This document shows positions 1 through 11,269 of a DNA stretch of 64,000 nt, in pieces (position 1 is the stretch's first letter; each line of letters opens with the position of its first letter). The position numbers were made by a program, and so were the translations under genes. The notes below the pieces were generated by a model. That model was not told the DNA's origin, made no database searches, and worked only from the letters and a program-made list of their open reading frames with translations. This stretch comes from Eutrigla gurnardus. Lineage: Eukaryota; Chordata; Actinopteri; Perciformes; Triglidae. The stretch is from NCBI GenBank assembly GCA_963514095.1, contig OY741282.1, forward strand, positions 20,371,102-20,435,101. The letters are read 5' to 3'.

Positions 1-2055
1 GTCCCTGGAGGAGAGAAGGGACTGTTGTGCTTGCTGACCGCAATAGCTGCAGCAGTAATTATACTAATATTTGGGCTAGGATTGATATACCTAGAACCAA
101 AACAAGGCAACTCCACAGGTAGTTATCTGACCCGCCCCAAAAGAGAACAGGCGAAAACTTTCCAGATCCCCAAAGTTGCGTGCGGTGCCAAAATGGTCTT
201 AAATTACACCGCCGGGGAAACCACGATGTTCACATTTGACTTATGCTCCGTGATAAACTGCGGAAAATCCAAAGCGAGTTGGCGGGGCTACGATGTCTAT
301 CTGTGTCATACCGCAGAAATAGTGAGGAGCTGCGAGGCCACTGGGAAACCTTACCAGTATGGGTTTGGGGTCTCGGTGGACTCGCAGCCATTTTGTCCCG
401 ATTGGCCTAAGGTAACAAAGTTCACTGGGACCTGGTCCAAGTTTACCCGACACAAACACAGCGCGTTCTGGGACCATATTTCGTTTCAAAGAGATTTCAG
501 TCCAACTAACAATCTGCTCACCCTCTCTATCAATAACATTAAGGCGAGTTCCACGGGAAAAAATCGCATCTGGTTCGTATTAGGAGTAGACGTCAAAGGA
601 AAAGACCCGGTAGTAGGAATACAAGTAAACATATACCCGCCCAAGAGTAGTGCGACGAATACGACCACAGCTAATTCCACTGTCCTAAAGCCACCCACTA
701 CCAATCCGACAGTGATGACCCAGGATTACACAGCATTAACTCCTTTAGACGTTGTAAAAATGGCTACAGGCTTCGGGGAAAATAACATTTGGTTAAAGTG
801 GATTACGGATAATGCTAAGAGTCAGAGCATGACGGGATGTGTAGCATGCGCGGTTGCGCGTCCTGCCATGTTCACCGAACCGGCCCCCTTATATCCAGAT
901 CACGATAAAATAGGGTACGAATGCATAATGAGCTTGACTAGAGAAGCCACACCTCCGGGATGTCAACTCTTGGCATCAGTCTTCCCACCCATAGATAATA
1001 CGACTAAGGCCGGCTATTTTACTGCCATAAAAGGAAAAGATCCCAGGTATCAGTGTTTCAATTTCGCCAGCAGCAACCCAAAAGTCAATGTGGGAAAAAT
1101 ACCCCCAGACTGGTGTAATAGGACGACATCTGGGGATGTGATAGGACCATGGGCCCGAGCAGGACTGTTTTACTATTGTGGAGGGTTGCGTCTCTATACT
1201 CGAGTAGAGGCCAGCACCACCACAGGCACCTGCGCCATGGTCAGACTAGGGATGCCCCTTACGTTGATAGGCAGTCGAGGGATAAAAAAACCCTCGGGAT
1301 CTGGCGCCCTCGTCCGGCGGAGAAGAAGACATATACTTGTTAAAAGGGACACGAGCTTAAAAGATCCATTTGGAGGGACCACATACATAGATGCCATAGG
1401 CGTCCCGCGAGGAGTGCCTGACGAGTACAAATTGGCGAACCAAGTAGCAGACGGGCTCGCATCAATCTTTATCTGGATACTCCCCAACAAAAACGCAGAC
1501 CGCATCAATTATATCCACTATAATCTCTTGCGCCTCGCTAATGCCACTAGGGATGCAGTAGAAGGGCTAGCGGAGCAACTCGCACCCACATCAATCATCG
1601 CTATGCAAAATAGAATGGCGCTAGATATGCTTTTAGCTGAAAGAGGGGGTGTCTGCGCTATGTTTGGAAAACTCTGCTGTACCGTAATCCCTAACAACAC
1701 GGCCCCAGACGGGTCGGTCACTCGAGCATTAGAAAACTTAAAAGCACTCTCCAAAGAAATGCACGATGCATCAGGGGTTGACGACCCGTTTACCAAATGG
1801 ATGGAAGATGTGTTTGGAAAATGGAAAGCGGTAATAATATCTTTAGCAGCCTCAGTAGCCATCTTCCTGGCCATACTAGTCACCTGTGGATGCTGCTGCA
1901 TTCCATGTCTGAGAACCATGGTCACCAAATTAGTGCAAACTGCCCTGACTAAAGAACAAGACCCACCAAAGTATATGCTGCCGTTATTAGTTAATGAGGA
2001 ACTTGGGGATGGGAGCCTGGACATGAAAGACGAGGATGAAGAAGAGTATCTTTAA
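1..2055 (+). CDS. env: Endogenous retrovirus envelope glycoprotein (gamma-type), 5' end outside window
   Basis: Class I fusion envelope. The frame is open from base 1; the first ATG-like start near base 25 is really TTG, so the true start lies upstream. Numbering from that codon, residues 2-22 are a hydrophobic leader/anchor. The surface subunit carries several NxT/NxS sites and a CVAC (CxxC) motif at 272-275. A polybasic run RRRRR at 431-435 and VKR at 439-441 form the SU/TM cleavage region. The transmembrane subunit has an immunosuppressive-like heptad stretch followed by a CX6CC motif (Cys 544, 551, 552), a membrane span at about 600-626 and an acidic tail ending in EEEYL before TAA. CxxC with CX6CC is the hallmark of gamma-type envelopes with labile SU-TM disulfides. 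No stop or frameshift interrupts 676 codons. It may be a young ERV copy or a retained (captured) env; expression and function are not shown by the sequence. Confidence 0.9.
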   Translation, partial: VPGGEKGLLCLLTAIAAAVIILIFGLGLIYLEPKQGNSTGSYLTRPKREQAKTFQIPKVACGAKMVLNYTAGETTMFTFDLCSVINCGKSKASWRGYDVYLCHTAEIVRSCEATGKPYQYGFGVSVDSQPFCPDWPKVTKFTGTWSKFTRHKHSAFWDHISFQRDFSPTNNLLTLSINNIKASSTGKNRIWFVLGVDVKGKDPVVGIQVNIYPPKSSATNTTTANSTVLKPPTTNPTVMTQDYTALTPLDVVKMATGFGENNIWLKWITDNAKSQSMTGCVACAVARPAMFTEPAPLYPDHDKIGYECIMSLTREATPPGCQLLASVFPPIDNTTKAGYFTAIKGKDPRYQCFNFASSNPKVNVGKIPPDWCNRTTSGDVIGPWARAGLFYYCGGLRLYTRVEASTTTGTCAMVRLGMPLTLIGSRGIKKPSGSGALVRRRRRHILVKRDTSLKDPFGGTTYIDAIGVPRGVPDEYKLANQVADGLASIFIWILPNKNADRINYIHYNLLRLANATRDAVEGLAEQLAPTSIIAMQNRMALDMLLAERGGVCAMFGKLCCTVIPNNTAPDGSVTRALENLKALSKEMHDASGVDDPFTKWMEDVFGKWKAVIISLAASVAIFLAILVTCGCCCIPCLRTMVTKLVQTALTKEQDPPKYMLPLLVNEELGDGSLDMKDEDEEEYL

Positions 2056-2095
2056 AAAAAAAAAAAAAAAAATGTTCACACCTAGTAGGTGTGAA
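2054..2095 (+). other. A-run followed by a perfect hairpin between env stop and polypurine tract
   Basis: About 18 consecutive A residues follow the env stop. Then TTCACACCTA (2075-2084), one G and TAGGTGTGAA (2086-2095) form a perfect 10-base inverted repeat directly upstream of the polypurine tract. The palindrome is seen in the sequence; any role in plus-strand priming or RNA folding is inference. Confidence 0.75.
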
Positions 2096-2105
2096 AAGGG
2101 GGATT
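2093..2105 (+). promoter_or_regulatory. Retroviral polypurine tract
   Basis: GAAAAGGGGGA lies immediately 5' of the LTR start (TTGTGGAAG). Position and composition match the plus-strand primer of retroviruses. It partly overlaps the 3' arm of the hairpin. Confidence 0.8.
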
Positions 2106-2591
2106 TGTGGAAGAAAAATGTAATAACCTATTAGCCTACTTTTTCTATATACTGTGTGTGGAGAAAAATGTAAATACATAAGCTAATCACGCAGCTTTAA
2201 ATTACTACACATAGACTCGGATGTTCAGATAAGTGGAAAATTACTGTAAGGGTTAGAAACTGCATCAGGGCACGGCACCTGCATGCTACAATGTAGGAGA
2301 CAGTACACACAAGAGAGATGGCGTCCGAATCTCACACATACACACACGCGCCCACGCACATACCAACATCAGCAAGGGAGAGCAAGGGTGGGGGCTAGCG
2401 GCCAGCAAACTGATACAGTGCCTAGCAGAGATAGCACCAGAAGAGATGCACCTCGACAACATGCACACACACACATAGATGACAACGCCTGGAAGGACGA
2501 ATCGTATGAGCCAGTGTGGGTGGAAATACCCAGTGCTCCAACCAGGCCGCGGCATTCTAAAATTATGCTCCGCCTGCTTCGATTGATTGAG

Positions 2592-2624
2592 CCAATCAGA
2601 CTCATGTGGAGTTTTGGATATATT
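2592..2624 (+). promoter_or_regulatory. LTR core promoter: CCAAT box and TATA-like box
   Basis: CCAAT at 2592-2596 and ATATATT at 2618-2624, about 25 bases apart, inside the LTR. The R region would start roughly 25-30 bases after the TATA element. Confidence 0.5.
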
Positions 2625-2737
2625 GAACTGCGCACTCTTTGTAAGCGCCTTTTTGAGTGAACTCAACCCTATGTTGAGTTGACTATTAGGTCCGTGCACG
2701 TTTAACTGCCGGAATATGCTTTCTTGATACTTGTGCT

Positions 2738-2743
2738 AATAAA
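2738..2743 (+). terminator. LTR polyadenylation signal AATAAA
   Basis: AATAAA lies about 95 bases before the LTR end and is followed by a GT/T-rich stretch, as expected at the R/U5 boundary. Confidence 0.6.
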
Positions 2744-3829
2744 GCGCTGTTTTTGATACAACTTATAAACTCTCCTCGTATGTTTGAGCTTAATATCCAT
2801 ATTCAAGCTCAATATTCAAGCTTACTATTTTTTCCACAACAGACACAGTCTTTATAAACCTCTATTTATCCTTTATCATCAGTTTTTAACTATTTTAATT
2901 CACCTTTTTAATATTTAACTCTTGAACATAAAATTAATTAGTTTTTATACACAAAAGTGCATTTTTCTTCATCAATAAATGAAATATACCACACCAGAAT
3001 GGTGCTGTTACCATCTGCAGTGGCTAATAACACAAATAAACAGTTCGAATGACATACAAAATGATTAAACTGCATCTTCTCAATGTAAACCGCATGGAAA
3101 ATTAGCCTTAGCTTAGCGATTAGCATGGCGACTAGTATTACTAAGCATAAAACAATGGACAAAATAGCATCCCAACCTGGCAGTTAGCATGTCATGGTTG
3201 CTAGTAGCTTTAGCATTTCAAGCTAGCGATCTTTTTACAAACGATAAACTACGGTAGAAATTGCACAAAAGTAACAGAAAAACATTGGAAGGCATCATAT
3301 GGCATATTTTAAGCAACATAGACCATCATAACCCAAGTTAATAGCACAATAAATGTATTTTTTTCCATCTGAACGGCTACCGAACTAGAAGCTAACTGTG
3401 TGCTAACTCACTGGAGTCTCATGCATTTTACTTCACAAAGGGGGTTTTTCCTCGTCGGCTCACGGTTTATCGGGTCTGCCTGCGGACGTCTCTGCCGTTA
3501 TCCGCAGCTTTCTGCTACTCTTTGCGTCGTGTTTTTTTTTTTTTAGCTACCGACTCCCTCGGTCTGGCTTATGCCTTGAGAGAAAATGGCGTCTGCTCTC
3601 AGGTGCAGACTTCACGCGATACCTGACCTAGGTTCACGCCGGATACAAACACTAGCAGGGGAATACTGCCATCTACTGGGGGTTTAGTAGAACTGTCTAA
3701 ATGACAAATATAGGTTTAGTAACCTGATTTTTCATGCTGGTTACACATGTATTATATAATAGCCAAACCTGTTGTATATTAAGACTTACTCATTTGTATG
3801 CATTTTACTTTTGCTTTATGTACTTTCAG

Positions 3830-3902
3830 ATGACAAGAATGAATGCGAGAAGTATGATTTTACTACAACTGCTGAATTGAGTGGCTCAGAAGAGGAGTTA
3901 AG
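3830..3902 (+). CDS. Possible internal exon of an unidentified gene (copy A)
   Basis: A pyrimidine-rich acceptor ending TACTTTCAG is followed by 73 bases open in one frame (DKNECEKYDFTTTAELSGSE then EEL) and then AG|GTACTG, a donor. The encoded peptide is acidic and low in complexity at its end. The same exon with intact signals occurs at 43647. I do not recognise the gene, and no partner exon was identified. Confidence 0.35.
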
Positions 3903-4229
3903 GTACTGCCATGTTTATATTGACCTTTGAACTCATCACTCTATTGGTCTTTGAAAAAGCCAAAAATGTAAACCTTGGTGGCTTTTTAAATATCAAAATG
4001 CCAAATACCATAGAAGCATATCACACTCTTAGATATGCTGGAATAAACATTTAGCAGATAACAGCCAACAGTTTCATTTTTTAGTTTGACTACCTTATAA
4101 AATTCCCCTTCACATGATATAAAACTAAAAGTTCACACAATCTGTCAGTAGCAGTTTGATGCAGAAAGAAGTTTATTATTTATTATTTACATTTTTAAAA
4201 AAACATATTAATAAACAGGGTGGATGGTG

Positions 4230-7200
4230 TTAGGCAGAACGTCCTGCCTCCTCAGACTCCACAGGAACACTATCCAAATCTAAAAGAGGCAGAACATCAC
4301 GTGGGACCAGATACTCGGCCATGTTGGGGAGTCCGGACACCACACAGCAGCTCAGAGCACTGCGGCCGATCCCCATGTCAGAGACCTCGGACCACTCACC
4401 AGTGGTCACGTTGTAGCACTCCACGTTGGTGGAGGTGGTGATGCCGTTGAAGCCCCCGGCAACGAAGATCCGGTCATCGATGACTTCGATGCCGAAGTTG
4501 CTGCGAGGGGTCAACATGTGGGACACTTGGTTCCAGGTGTTGCTCCGAGGGTCGTAGACCTCCGCGCTGCGGAGACGGCTGGCGCCATCAAAGCCGCCGA
4601 CCTTTGGGAGGAAGAGGAAATGAAAAGGTCAAACGGAGATTGAACCAGTTTCTCTGAATCTACAAAAAACAACTGCTGATCAAATCTCTTCACCCTTCAG
4701 GTTATGTGTTATGTGAGGGTCAGCAGTGCTTCCTGGACTTACAGCATAGAGGCGGTCTGCATAAGTAATGACGCCGAGCCCACTGCGGGCGCAGGTCATG
4801 AGGCCGATGGTCGTCCACTGGTCGGTCTCTGGGTTGTAACACTCAGCCGTCTGCAGGAACTCGTTCCCATTGAAACCACCGCAAACGTAAACCTGGAAAA
4901 AACAGGAAAGGACTTTAATAGGATTTAACAATTAAATTATTTAAGAATTAACACTTTTCTTGGCTTCTACTGGTAATAAATCATCTGAAATATCGCTACA
5001 CAATTGTGAGATAATGTGAGAATTATGAGACCCACCTTGTTGTGGAGCGTCGTGGAGCTGGCGTCACTTCTAACCTCCTGCATGGATGAAATGAGACTCC
5101 ACGGTTTGTCTCGGGGTTATAGCGCTCTGCAGTGGAGAGTCGTCGATGCCCATCGTACCCTCCCATGGCATAGATGCACCCGTTGAGTGTAGTGACGCTC
5201 ACATAGCAGCGGCGGAAAAACATGGGCGACACCTCATGCCAGGTTTTTGAGCTGAGGTCGAACCTGCACACGCTGTTGAAATACTCCAACCTGTCGAAGC
5301 CCCCAACGCAGTAGACACTCCCGTTGAGGAAGGCGGTGCCATGGTAGGCACGAGGACGCTCCAGATCCTGGGTCAAGCTGATCCAGTCGTTGGTGTGGAC
5401 GTTGTAGGCCTCGATGCTGTCAGTCGGATCGCCGCCACTCCAGCCTCCGATGGCCAGCAGGACGGCGTTTGGAAGGCGAGGACGGGCGAGATGGTGGTAG
5501 ACATCAGGCTGGTTTTGCATGTCTTCTATGGCTTCCCTGACCATGCGCTGGCAGTCTGCGTTGTTATTCACCAGCTTATTAGACATCACACTGATCCTCA
5601 TGTACTCTGTACCCATGGAGGCCAGCCGCACCTGCAGAGAAAACAGGACAGAATGTTTGGATAGAAGTTCATGGACGGCAGTACTTTAGGCCGGTCCTTT
5701 TATCCTACTGAACCAAATCTATTCAAAATGTCATCATTATAAGCTGTATTCTGTTTTGGATCCACAGACTTGACAGCAGGATTAGTTTAGTGTCGGTTTT
5801 GGTCTCTTCATGGTATTTGTTGACAGTGAGAGCAATATGGAGCATGAAAGCAACATTTCAGGGCAGGACAAATGATTTGACTCTAGAGGTGTCCCTACAG
5901 ACTACTGTTCAGTCAGGATGAAACCACGGAGAAGAAATCATGTGACAGGAAGTCATCCTACCTTAGATAAGAGCACAGCGTTGTGGTCTCTCCTTTCCTC
6001 CAGTGAGCTGGCGATCCAGCGGAGGACGGCCTCATACACAGTCCTCTCGTCTCTCACTCTGAGGTCGTCTCTGTTCAGGATGGCGCTGAGTTGCTGCACA
6101 GAGAGCTGCGGGAACTCTTCAGAGGAAACGAGCTCCTCAAAGTGGTCGACGATGAAGCTGTAGGCCTGGCGGTGCAGTTCGGGGCAGAAGCAGACGGCGG
6201 TGAACTGGAAGATGCCGATGCAGTTCTCTGGGCAGAGCTGGCTCTCCAGGAAGTCGCAGCACTTTTTCACAACTCCCATCACATTAAACTGATCGGCTGC
6301 TAGAAGCAGCTCCTGAACGTTGTCCTCCGTCATTGAAACGGAGCTGGTGTATGCAAAGTCGATGAGGAGCTGCATCATGTCAGGAGTCAGGCCGGGGATG
6401 TTGAAGACCTTCTTGTCTGAAGAAGACCAGCGTTGGAAGAGAGCTCTGTGGGTCAGGATGAAAACACAAAGAAGAGGATGAGAAACTGACGTCAGCTGTT
6501 CCTTCTTTGCTTCACACTAATAACTAGGATAAGAATATAGTGGGGCGCTTTTCAAAACAGCAGCAGAGTGTAATATGACTGATATCAAGGCTCCTCCCAG
6601 TTTACTTTAAACCACAACACTGACAAACCCAACACGTTGAATGACACACATGAAGTCTATTAAATAAATGACATCTGGAATGGAAATAGTGAATTATATG
6701 CATTTTGTAACAGATGTGTTACTTTTCTGAATGCACTACATTCTAAAATCTGCTTTAAAGTACAGTAGTATGGAACTGAGAGACCAGCAGCTCAAATTCT
6801 ACTTCACATTTTTAAAAAACAACAAAACAATAACACGTTTGGCAAACATCATAAATCCAACTTGAGCTGAGTCTACAATCGATGTACAAACTTCACATGT
6901 TGGAAGTTGATATGAGATGAATGGAAACAAGAAACCTCATTTGAGATGATATCCAGTCAAGTCATTATATTTATAAAAACTATAGACAGACAGGGAAACT
7001 ACACCACTGGTTGAATTCTGAATGATCCTTTCAAATATGTTACAAATATTCTCGTAGCCGTCTATCAGGTGTTTAATGTCCTCTTGTTTTTGTTTAAATC
7101 ACAGATGCTCTATGAGCTCGTTACGTGTTGTGGCTGTTCTCTCAGACTTCACATCGCTAATCAATCAATTTGCTGTTACTTTCTGCTCATTTGAAGGATA

Positions 7201-7355
7201 TAAATTCACAAGTTTCCCCCCTAATATCAGATAATGTACTCACTCGAAGTAGAGGCTGCATCGACAGAGGAAGATCTTGTGGATTTGAAATTCCACGTCT
7301 TCAACAGTGATGACTGCGTCGCAAAACGTTCCCTCCAGACGTAAATCATTGAACC
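4230..7355 (-). pseudogene. klhl10-like: KLHL10-like BTB-BACK-kelch gene, copy A, frameshifted
   Basis: KLHL10 is a BTB-kelch substrate adaptor of a CUL3 ubiquitin ligase, known from spermatids. Five exons read on the minus strand: 7244-7355 (BTB start, VEDVEFQIHKIF), 5962-6445 (rest of BTB plus BACK), 5036-5631, 4743-4892 and 4230-4601 (kelch repeats with GG-Y/W spacing, e.g. YVCGGFNGNEF and RIFVAGGFNG). All junctions are GT/AG and phases match. The stop is TAA at 4230. The exon with the protein N-terminus (about 30-40 residues upstream of 7355) was not found. In exon 5036-5631 one base is missing at 5102/5103 relative to copy B, changing NQWSL to NRGVS and throwing the remaining kelch repeats out of frame. 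It is therefore probably a pseudogene, unless this is a sequencing error. Confidence 0.85.
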
Positions 7356-7570
7356 CTGAGGCAGGAAACAGGAAAGAAGAATGGCGTTGATTGGCCATCT
7401 TGATTTGCTGATGATAGACTTGTTGTCTCTGGTTGTTGGTTTATGTGGAGATCAAGAGAGAGACTGGACACCTTCACAGATTTCACTTCTAGAATAGATG
7501 CTCATCACATCACTGTGTTTTGTGATTCATGCAGAATGTTATTGTTCAAATGTAGTTTGTATGTGTTTAA

Positions 7571-7766
7571 CTGCATCTTCCATCAGTCAGACAGCAGGTG
7601 AAGGTTCACTAAAGTGGCAGAACTCACACTGTATCATTTGTTTCAACTCTTGGGCCACTTTATTAACCATGACAACGGATGTTGCATTTATTTTTGGAGT
7701 TTTTCTCTACTTTTCAGAGGCCACTTTAGTGAACCTTCACCTCCTGTCTGACTGATAGAAGCTGCA
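7571..7766. repeat. Inverted repeat, about 47-bp arms
   Basis: Arm 7571-7619 (through GGTGAAGGTTCACTAAAGTG) is repeated in reverse at 7720-7766. The roughly 100 bases between them look unique. Copy B has only the left arm, so the right arm marks a rearrangement junction. Confidence 0.7.
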
Positions 7767-8110
7767 TTAAAACTGCTACTGACAGATTGTGTGAACTTTT
7801 AGTTTTATACCATGTAAAGGGGAATTTTATAAAGTAGTCGAACTAAAAAATGAAACTGTTGGCTGTTATCTGCTAAATGTGTATTCCAGCATATCTTATT
7901 CTTACTTATTATCTTACTTATCGTAAGTCACTTTGGACAAAAGCGTCTGCTAAATGACCTAAATGTAAATGTAATATCTAAGTGTGATATGCTTCTATGG
8001 TATTTGGCATTTTGAGATTTAAAAAGCCACTTAGGTTTTCATTTTTTGCTTTTTCAAAGACCAATAGAGTCATGAGTTCAAAGGTCAATATAAACATGGC
8101 AGCCAGCATT
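7767..8110. repeat. Inverted copy of KLHL10 3' flank with SINE-like tail insertion
   Basis: This segment is the reverse complement of about 3894-4170, the 3' flank of the KLHL10-like gene. It contains an extra 75-80 bp insert (about 7906-7970, ending in AAATGTAAATGTAAT) flanked by ATATCT on both sides. The same insert at the same site occurs in the inverted copy at 26049-26130 but not at 3900 or 43800. Confidence 0.7.
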
Positions 8111-8337
8111 TTATAATATATATAATTATAATATAATAAATGGCATGTTTTAAAAGAAATCTAATTATTGATTGATTAAATGCACCACCCAGTGTGTGTA
8201 TAAAGTAGACTCGACCTCAACTTTATGCAAATGAGGAGTGTTTCCCCGCTTCCCATTCATTGTCTATGTGAAAAGCCGTGCAATGCATTTTGGTAGCGTC
8301 ATGTGATTGACAGCTCAGAGGGCGGGACCAAAGTATA

Positions 8338-8522
8338 ATGGACGTCAACGATTGGCTGAAAGTTTGTGTGAAAAGTCCCCACAAATTCCTGATTTTCTTA
8401 TCCCGGTACGTCTTCCTCACATTCATACTGGGAGTGTTGGGAAGTTGTTCTCTGACCAGTATCTTCTTCTCTACATTGAATCCTGGATCTGAACCAGCTC
8501 CCAACTTCCCAGCAAACAGCTC
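8338..8522 (+). CDS. Possible first coding exon of a single-pass membrane protein
   Basis: ATG at 8338 opens a frame of about 17 mostly polar residues followed by a hydrophobic segment (FLIFLSRYVFLTFILGVLGS), then a serine/proline-rich stretch. The frame runs into a good donor, CAG|GTGAGT near 8531. This looks like a type II anchor, but no downstream exon is identifiable and the preceding bases resemble a dispersed fish repeat (compare 32310-32345). The gene is not recognised. Confidence 0.25.
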
Positions 8523-8807
8523 AGCCGGCAGGTGAGTCTCTCGTTACAGTTTGTGAAGGTGTGCTGTACGTTAATTGATAAATTAATAATTTATATTGTA
8601 TAAAAACTGCTTAAAACGTTTAATTATACATTAAAAAACACTTTAAAGTATTAGAATATTAGATAAATCATAATAAAAACATTTTGGAAAGCACAACTAA
8701 ACTATTTAAAACAAGTATTCTATAAATTGCTGCAAAAAAACAAACAAAAAACAAACAAAATAAAACAGTTTTTTTGTTTTAAATCTCATCCCTCTGTGTG
8801 TTCAATG

Positions 8808-9060
8808 CTCCAATGATCCTTTCAGATCTCCTTTAGGATACAACAGACTTTCCTTCACCAAAGGAAAGGATCTCCAATGATCCTTTCAGATCTCCTTTAG
8901 GATACAACAGACCTTCCTTTACCAAAGGAAAGGATCTCCAATGATCCTTTCAGATCTCCTTTAGGATACAACAGACCTTCCTTTACCAAAGGAAAGGAGC
9001 TCCAATGATCCTTTCAGATCTCCTTTAGGATACAACAGACCTTCCTATACAAAAGGAGTT
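8808..9060. repeat. 64-bp minisatellite, four units
   Basis: Units start with CTCCAATGATCC at 8808, 8872, 8936 and 9000. The duplicated locus at 50113 has only two units. Between 8540 and 8800 I see only AT-rich sequence. Confidence 0.9.
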
Positions 9061-10164
9061 AAAGTGCCACACACCTCGGCCGTTCATGAAAACAAACCAT
9101 ATGCATATTTAACAATCACTTTCATGCAGACATATAGTAATTGGAATTGTGTTGATAAATGTGTCTATTATAAGTGAAGGAGTTGCATTCATGAAGGACC
9201 ACAAGTTGCATTTATGGACAGTTTGCAGTCTTGGTTTTGGGACTCTGGTCTCAGTCTCATCAACGGCCCTAACTTTACCCTCAGGATCCACTTTTAACTC
9301 ACATTCTTTGTATTATTATTTTATTTGAACATGTTCTCATGTAACTTCCTTATTACACAGAGCTTTTGTCTTTTTCTTATTTCAGTCGTTTGATTTGAAT
9401 CCACACATTCTCTCATCTTGATCTTAATCAATTTCCTTTTGGAGAATATTATGCGTTACTCACTGCTTCTAGGCCGAGGTGAAGCGGACGATAAAATAGT
9501 GGCAAAACGCCTCCGACCTTTATTTGGGTCCGCAGTGTCGGAGTTGCCCAGAGCCGAGATGCAGCCAGCGGACGCTTCTCTTCTTCCAAGCCTGTTGGTG
9601 ACGCCGGATTCAATTCAACGGAGGTTCACTGCAGCAAAGTCAACATTTATACACGTTCACATGCATCATGCAGCCGTCTTCATCAGCTGGTCTGTGTATC
9701 TCTCAACATCACCCAAGAGCAAGCGTTATAAAGCGTTGATGAATGGAAAATCACAGCTGCAGCATCATCATAGTTTATAATTCCTTAGTGGATTTAGCAG
9801 GAGCATTTTCTCCAACAATGAAGAAACAGTTTAATATGTTTTTTTATTTGTAATATGTTAAATACATTATGTTTTCTATTATAATCTGTGTGTGCTCTGT
9901 GTTTCATGTTGATGGTTTTCACTGGACAGCAACTAGTTGCTCCAGTCACTAATGCATGTTCCTCAACACGACAAGGTTCAGTCTAAAGACAAAGCCATCC
10001 CGATATACTCCATTCATTTAAGTACATTTACACAAGCATTAATACATTTACAACAAGTACAAGGAGGAATGAACCTGACTGATTACAAACTGCAATGTTT
10101 TCATTCACATCTTTGCATTGACTCTGAATGTAATCACACCGCTTTGTGTTTGTTGTGAACAGTT

Positions 10165-10688
10165 TCAGAGACGCAGAGACACTGATCCATCCCAGACTCT
10201 AAACCCAGGATAAAGAGGTTCAGTGAATGTGGTGTTGAAGGTGTGGAGGTGGATCAGTTTGTTAGAGGAGACTCTGTAGAAGGTCAAAGTGCCAGCAGGA
10301 CAGTCCAAGTACACTGCTACCACACCAGAGGAGGAGGAGGAGGAGGAGGAGGAGATGTGTGTTTGTTTTCTTTTGTGCCAGACAGAGCAACCACCATCAG
10401 AACAACTCATACTCCAGGACTGATCATTCCATCCAAACACAGAGTCGTTTCCTCTCCTCTTGATTCCTCTGTAACTCACTGATATATAAACATATCCTCT
10501 CCACTTGACCTCCCAGTAACAGCGACCAGTCAGACCATCTCTACACAGCAGCTGAGGCTCTGAGACAAATCTGTCTGGATGATATGGATATGACTGGTTC
10601 TTGTCCACATATGTCACCTTCCTGTTGGTGTCGTCCAGTTTGAGTTCTCTGCTGACTGTGTTTGTGTCCAGTTCCAGTTCACAGACAT
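10165..10688 (-). CDS. NLR C-terminal PRY-SPRY (B30.2) exon, copy A
   Basis: Acceptor CCATCAG precedes 10688; the exon reads 173 residues to TGA at 10165. PRY part: LELDTNTVSRELKLDD and YPYHPDRF. SPRY part: GRCYWEVKW, VSYRGIKRRG, NDQSWS, VAVYLDCPAGTLTFYRV and TFTEPLYPGF. A poly-serine run from a GAG repeat sits in the middle. B30.2 domains end many fish NLRs and bind ligands through variable loops. The phase fits the 47-nt exon at 12129-12175 (T + AT = Tyr). Compared with copy B there are 17 residue changes, clustered in two segments. Confidence 0.9.
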
Positions 10689-10892
10689 CTGATGGAGAGA
10701 ACAAACACAATGCAGCTAAAGGTTATTGTTGGAGACAGTTGGGTGTTTTTTGGTGTGTGTTTTGAAAGCTTAATAAATATACTTTGGGTATTAGAATATG
10801 ACATCACAAGGGGCGGTAACTTGATGGTGATGTGTCACGTCACCCATTTCATTGATAAATAGACACCGGTGTGTAGTGGTGTGTGTTTTGTT

Positions 10893-11228
10893 GGATCGCA
10901 GAGAAAAACACAGCGTTGGAACTAGCAGGAGCAGATTCAGTTATTAATAGATAATTATTAATATCAATACTCAGTCTCAATATAAAGGAGTTTGTACTCA
11001 AATGCCAATAATTAATAACTATTAGAATATGAGTACAAACAGTTGAAGGATTTTTGAATTCTTCACAGAGAAGAGGTTGATATCATTCATTCTTATACAA
11101 CATTAATAAACACAGCAGTATGTTCATAAGGGGTTTATTAACAATAAACAAAGAAACATACACTAAGTCCAAGTGGCCTATCTAACTAAATACTATACAA
11201 GTCTATGTGTGTGTGTGTGTGTGTGTGT

Positions 11229-11269
<41 letters not shown>

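Larger units (their letters stand above)
2106..2838 (+). mobile_element. 3' LTR of the endogenous retrovirus
   Basis: About 733 bp bounded by a short terminal inverted repeat: TGTGGAA at the left and TTCCACA at the right, giving TG...CA ends. A CCAAT box (2592-2596), a TATA-like ATATATT (2618-2624) and an AATAAA signal (2738-2743) mark U3, R and U5. The 3' boundary is confirmed by the duplicate region at 42715, where the downstream flank (ACAGACACAG) follows host sequence with no LTR. The 5' LTR and target duplication are outside the window. Confidence 0.85.
2839..7615. repeat. Segmental duplication, block 1 copy A (KLHL10 block)
   Basis: This stretch is nearly identical, base for base with small indels, to 42716-47440, including introns and intergenic sequence. 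The left limit coincides with the end of the ERV LTR. The right limit is where the copies part after the shared AGGTTCACTAA segment (7615 versus about 47437). Between 2842 and 3830 I see only duplicated noncoding sequence rich in TTAGC words. Confidence 0.9.

Noticed and set aside
2938..3162. Minus-strand frame shared with 42800-43033
   Set aside because: AT-rich noncoding flank inside the segmental duplication; no splice or start evidence.
9418..9780. 120-codon frame also open at 51238-51600
   Set aside because: It starts at TTG, the copies are recent duplicates, changes are mostly replacing, and no family is recognised. Not supported as a gene.
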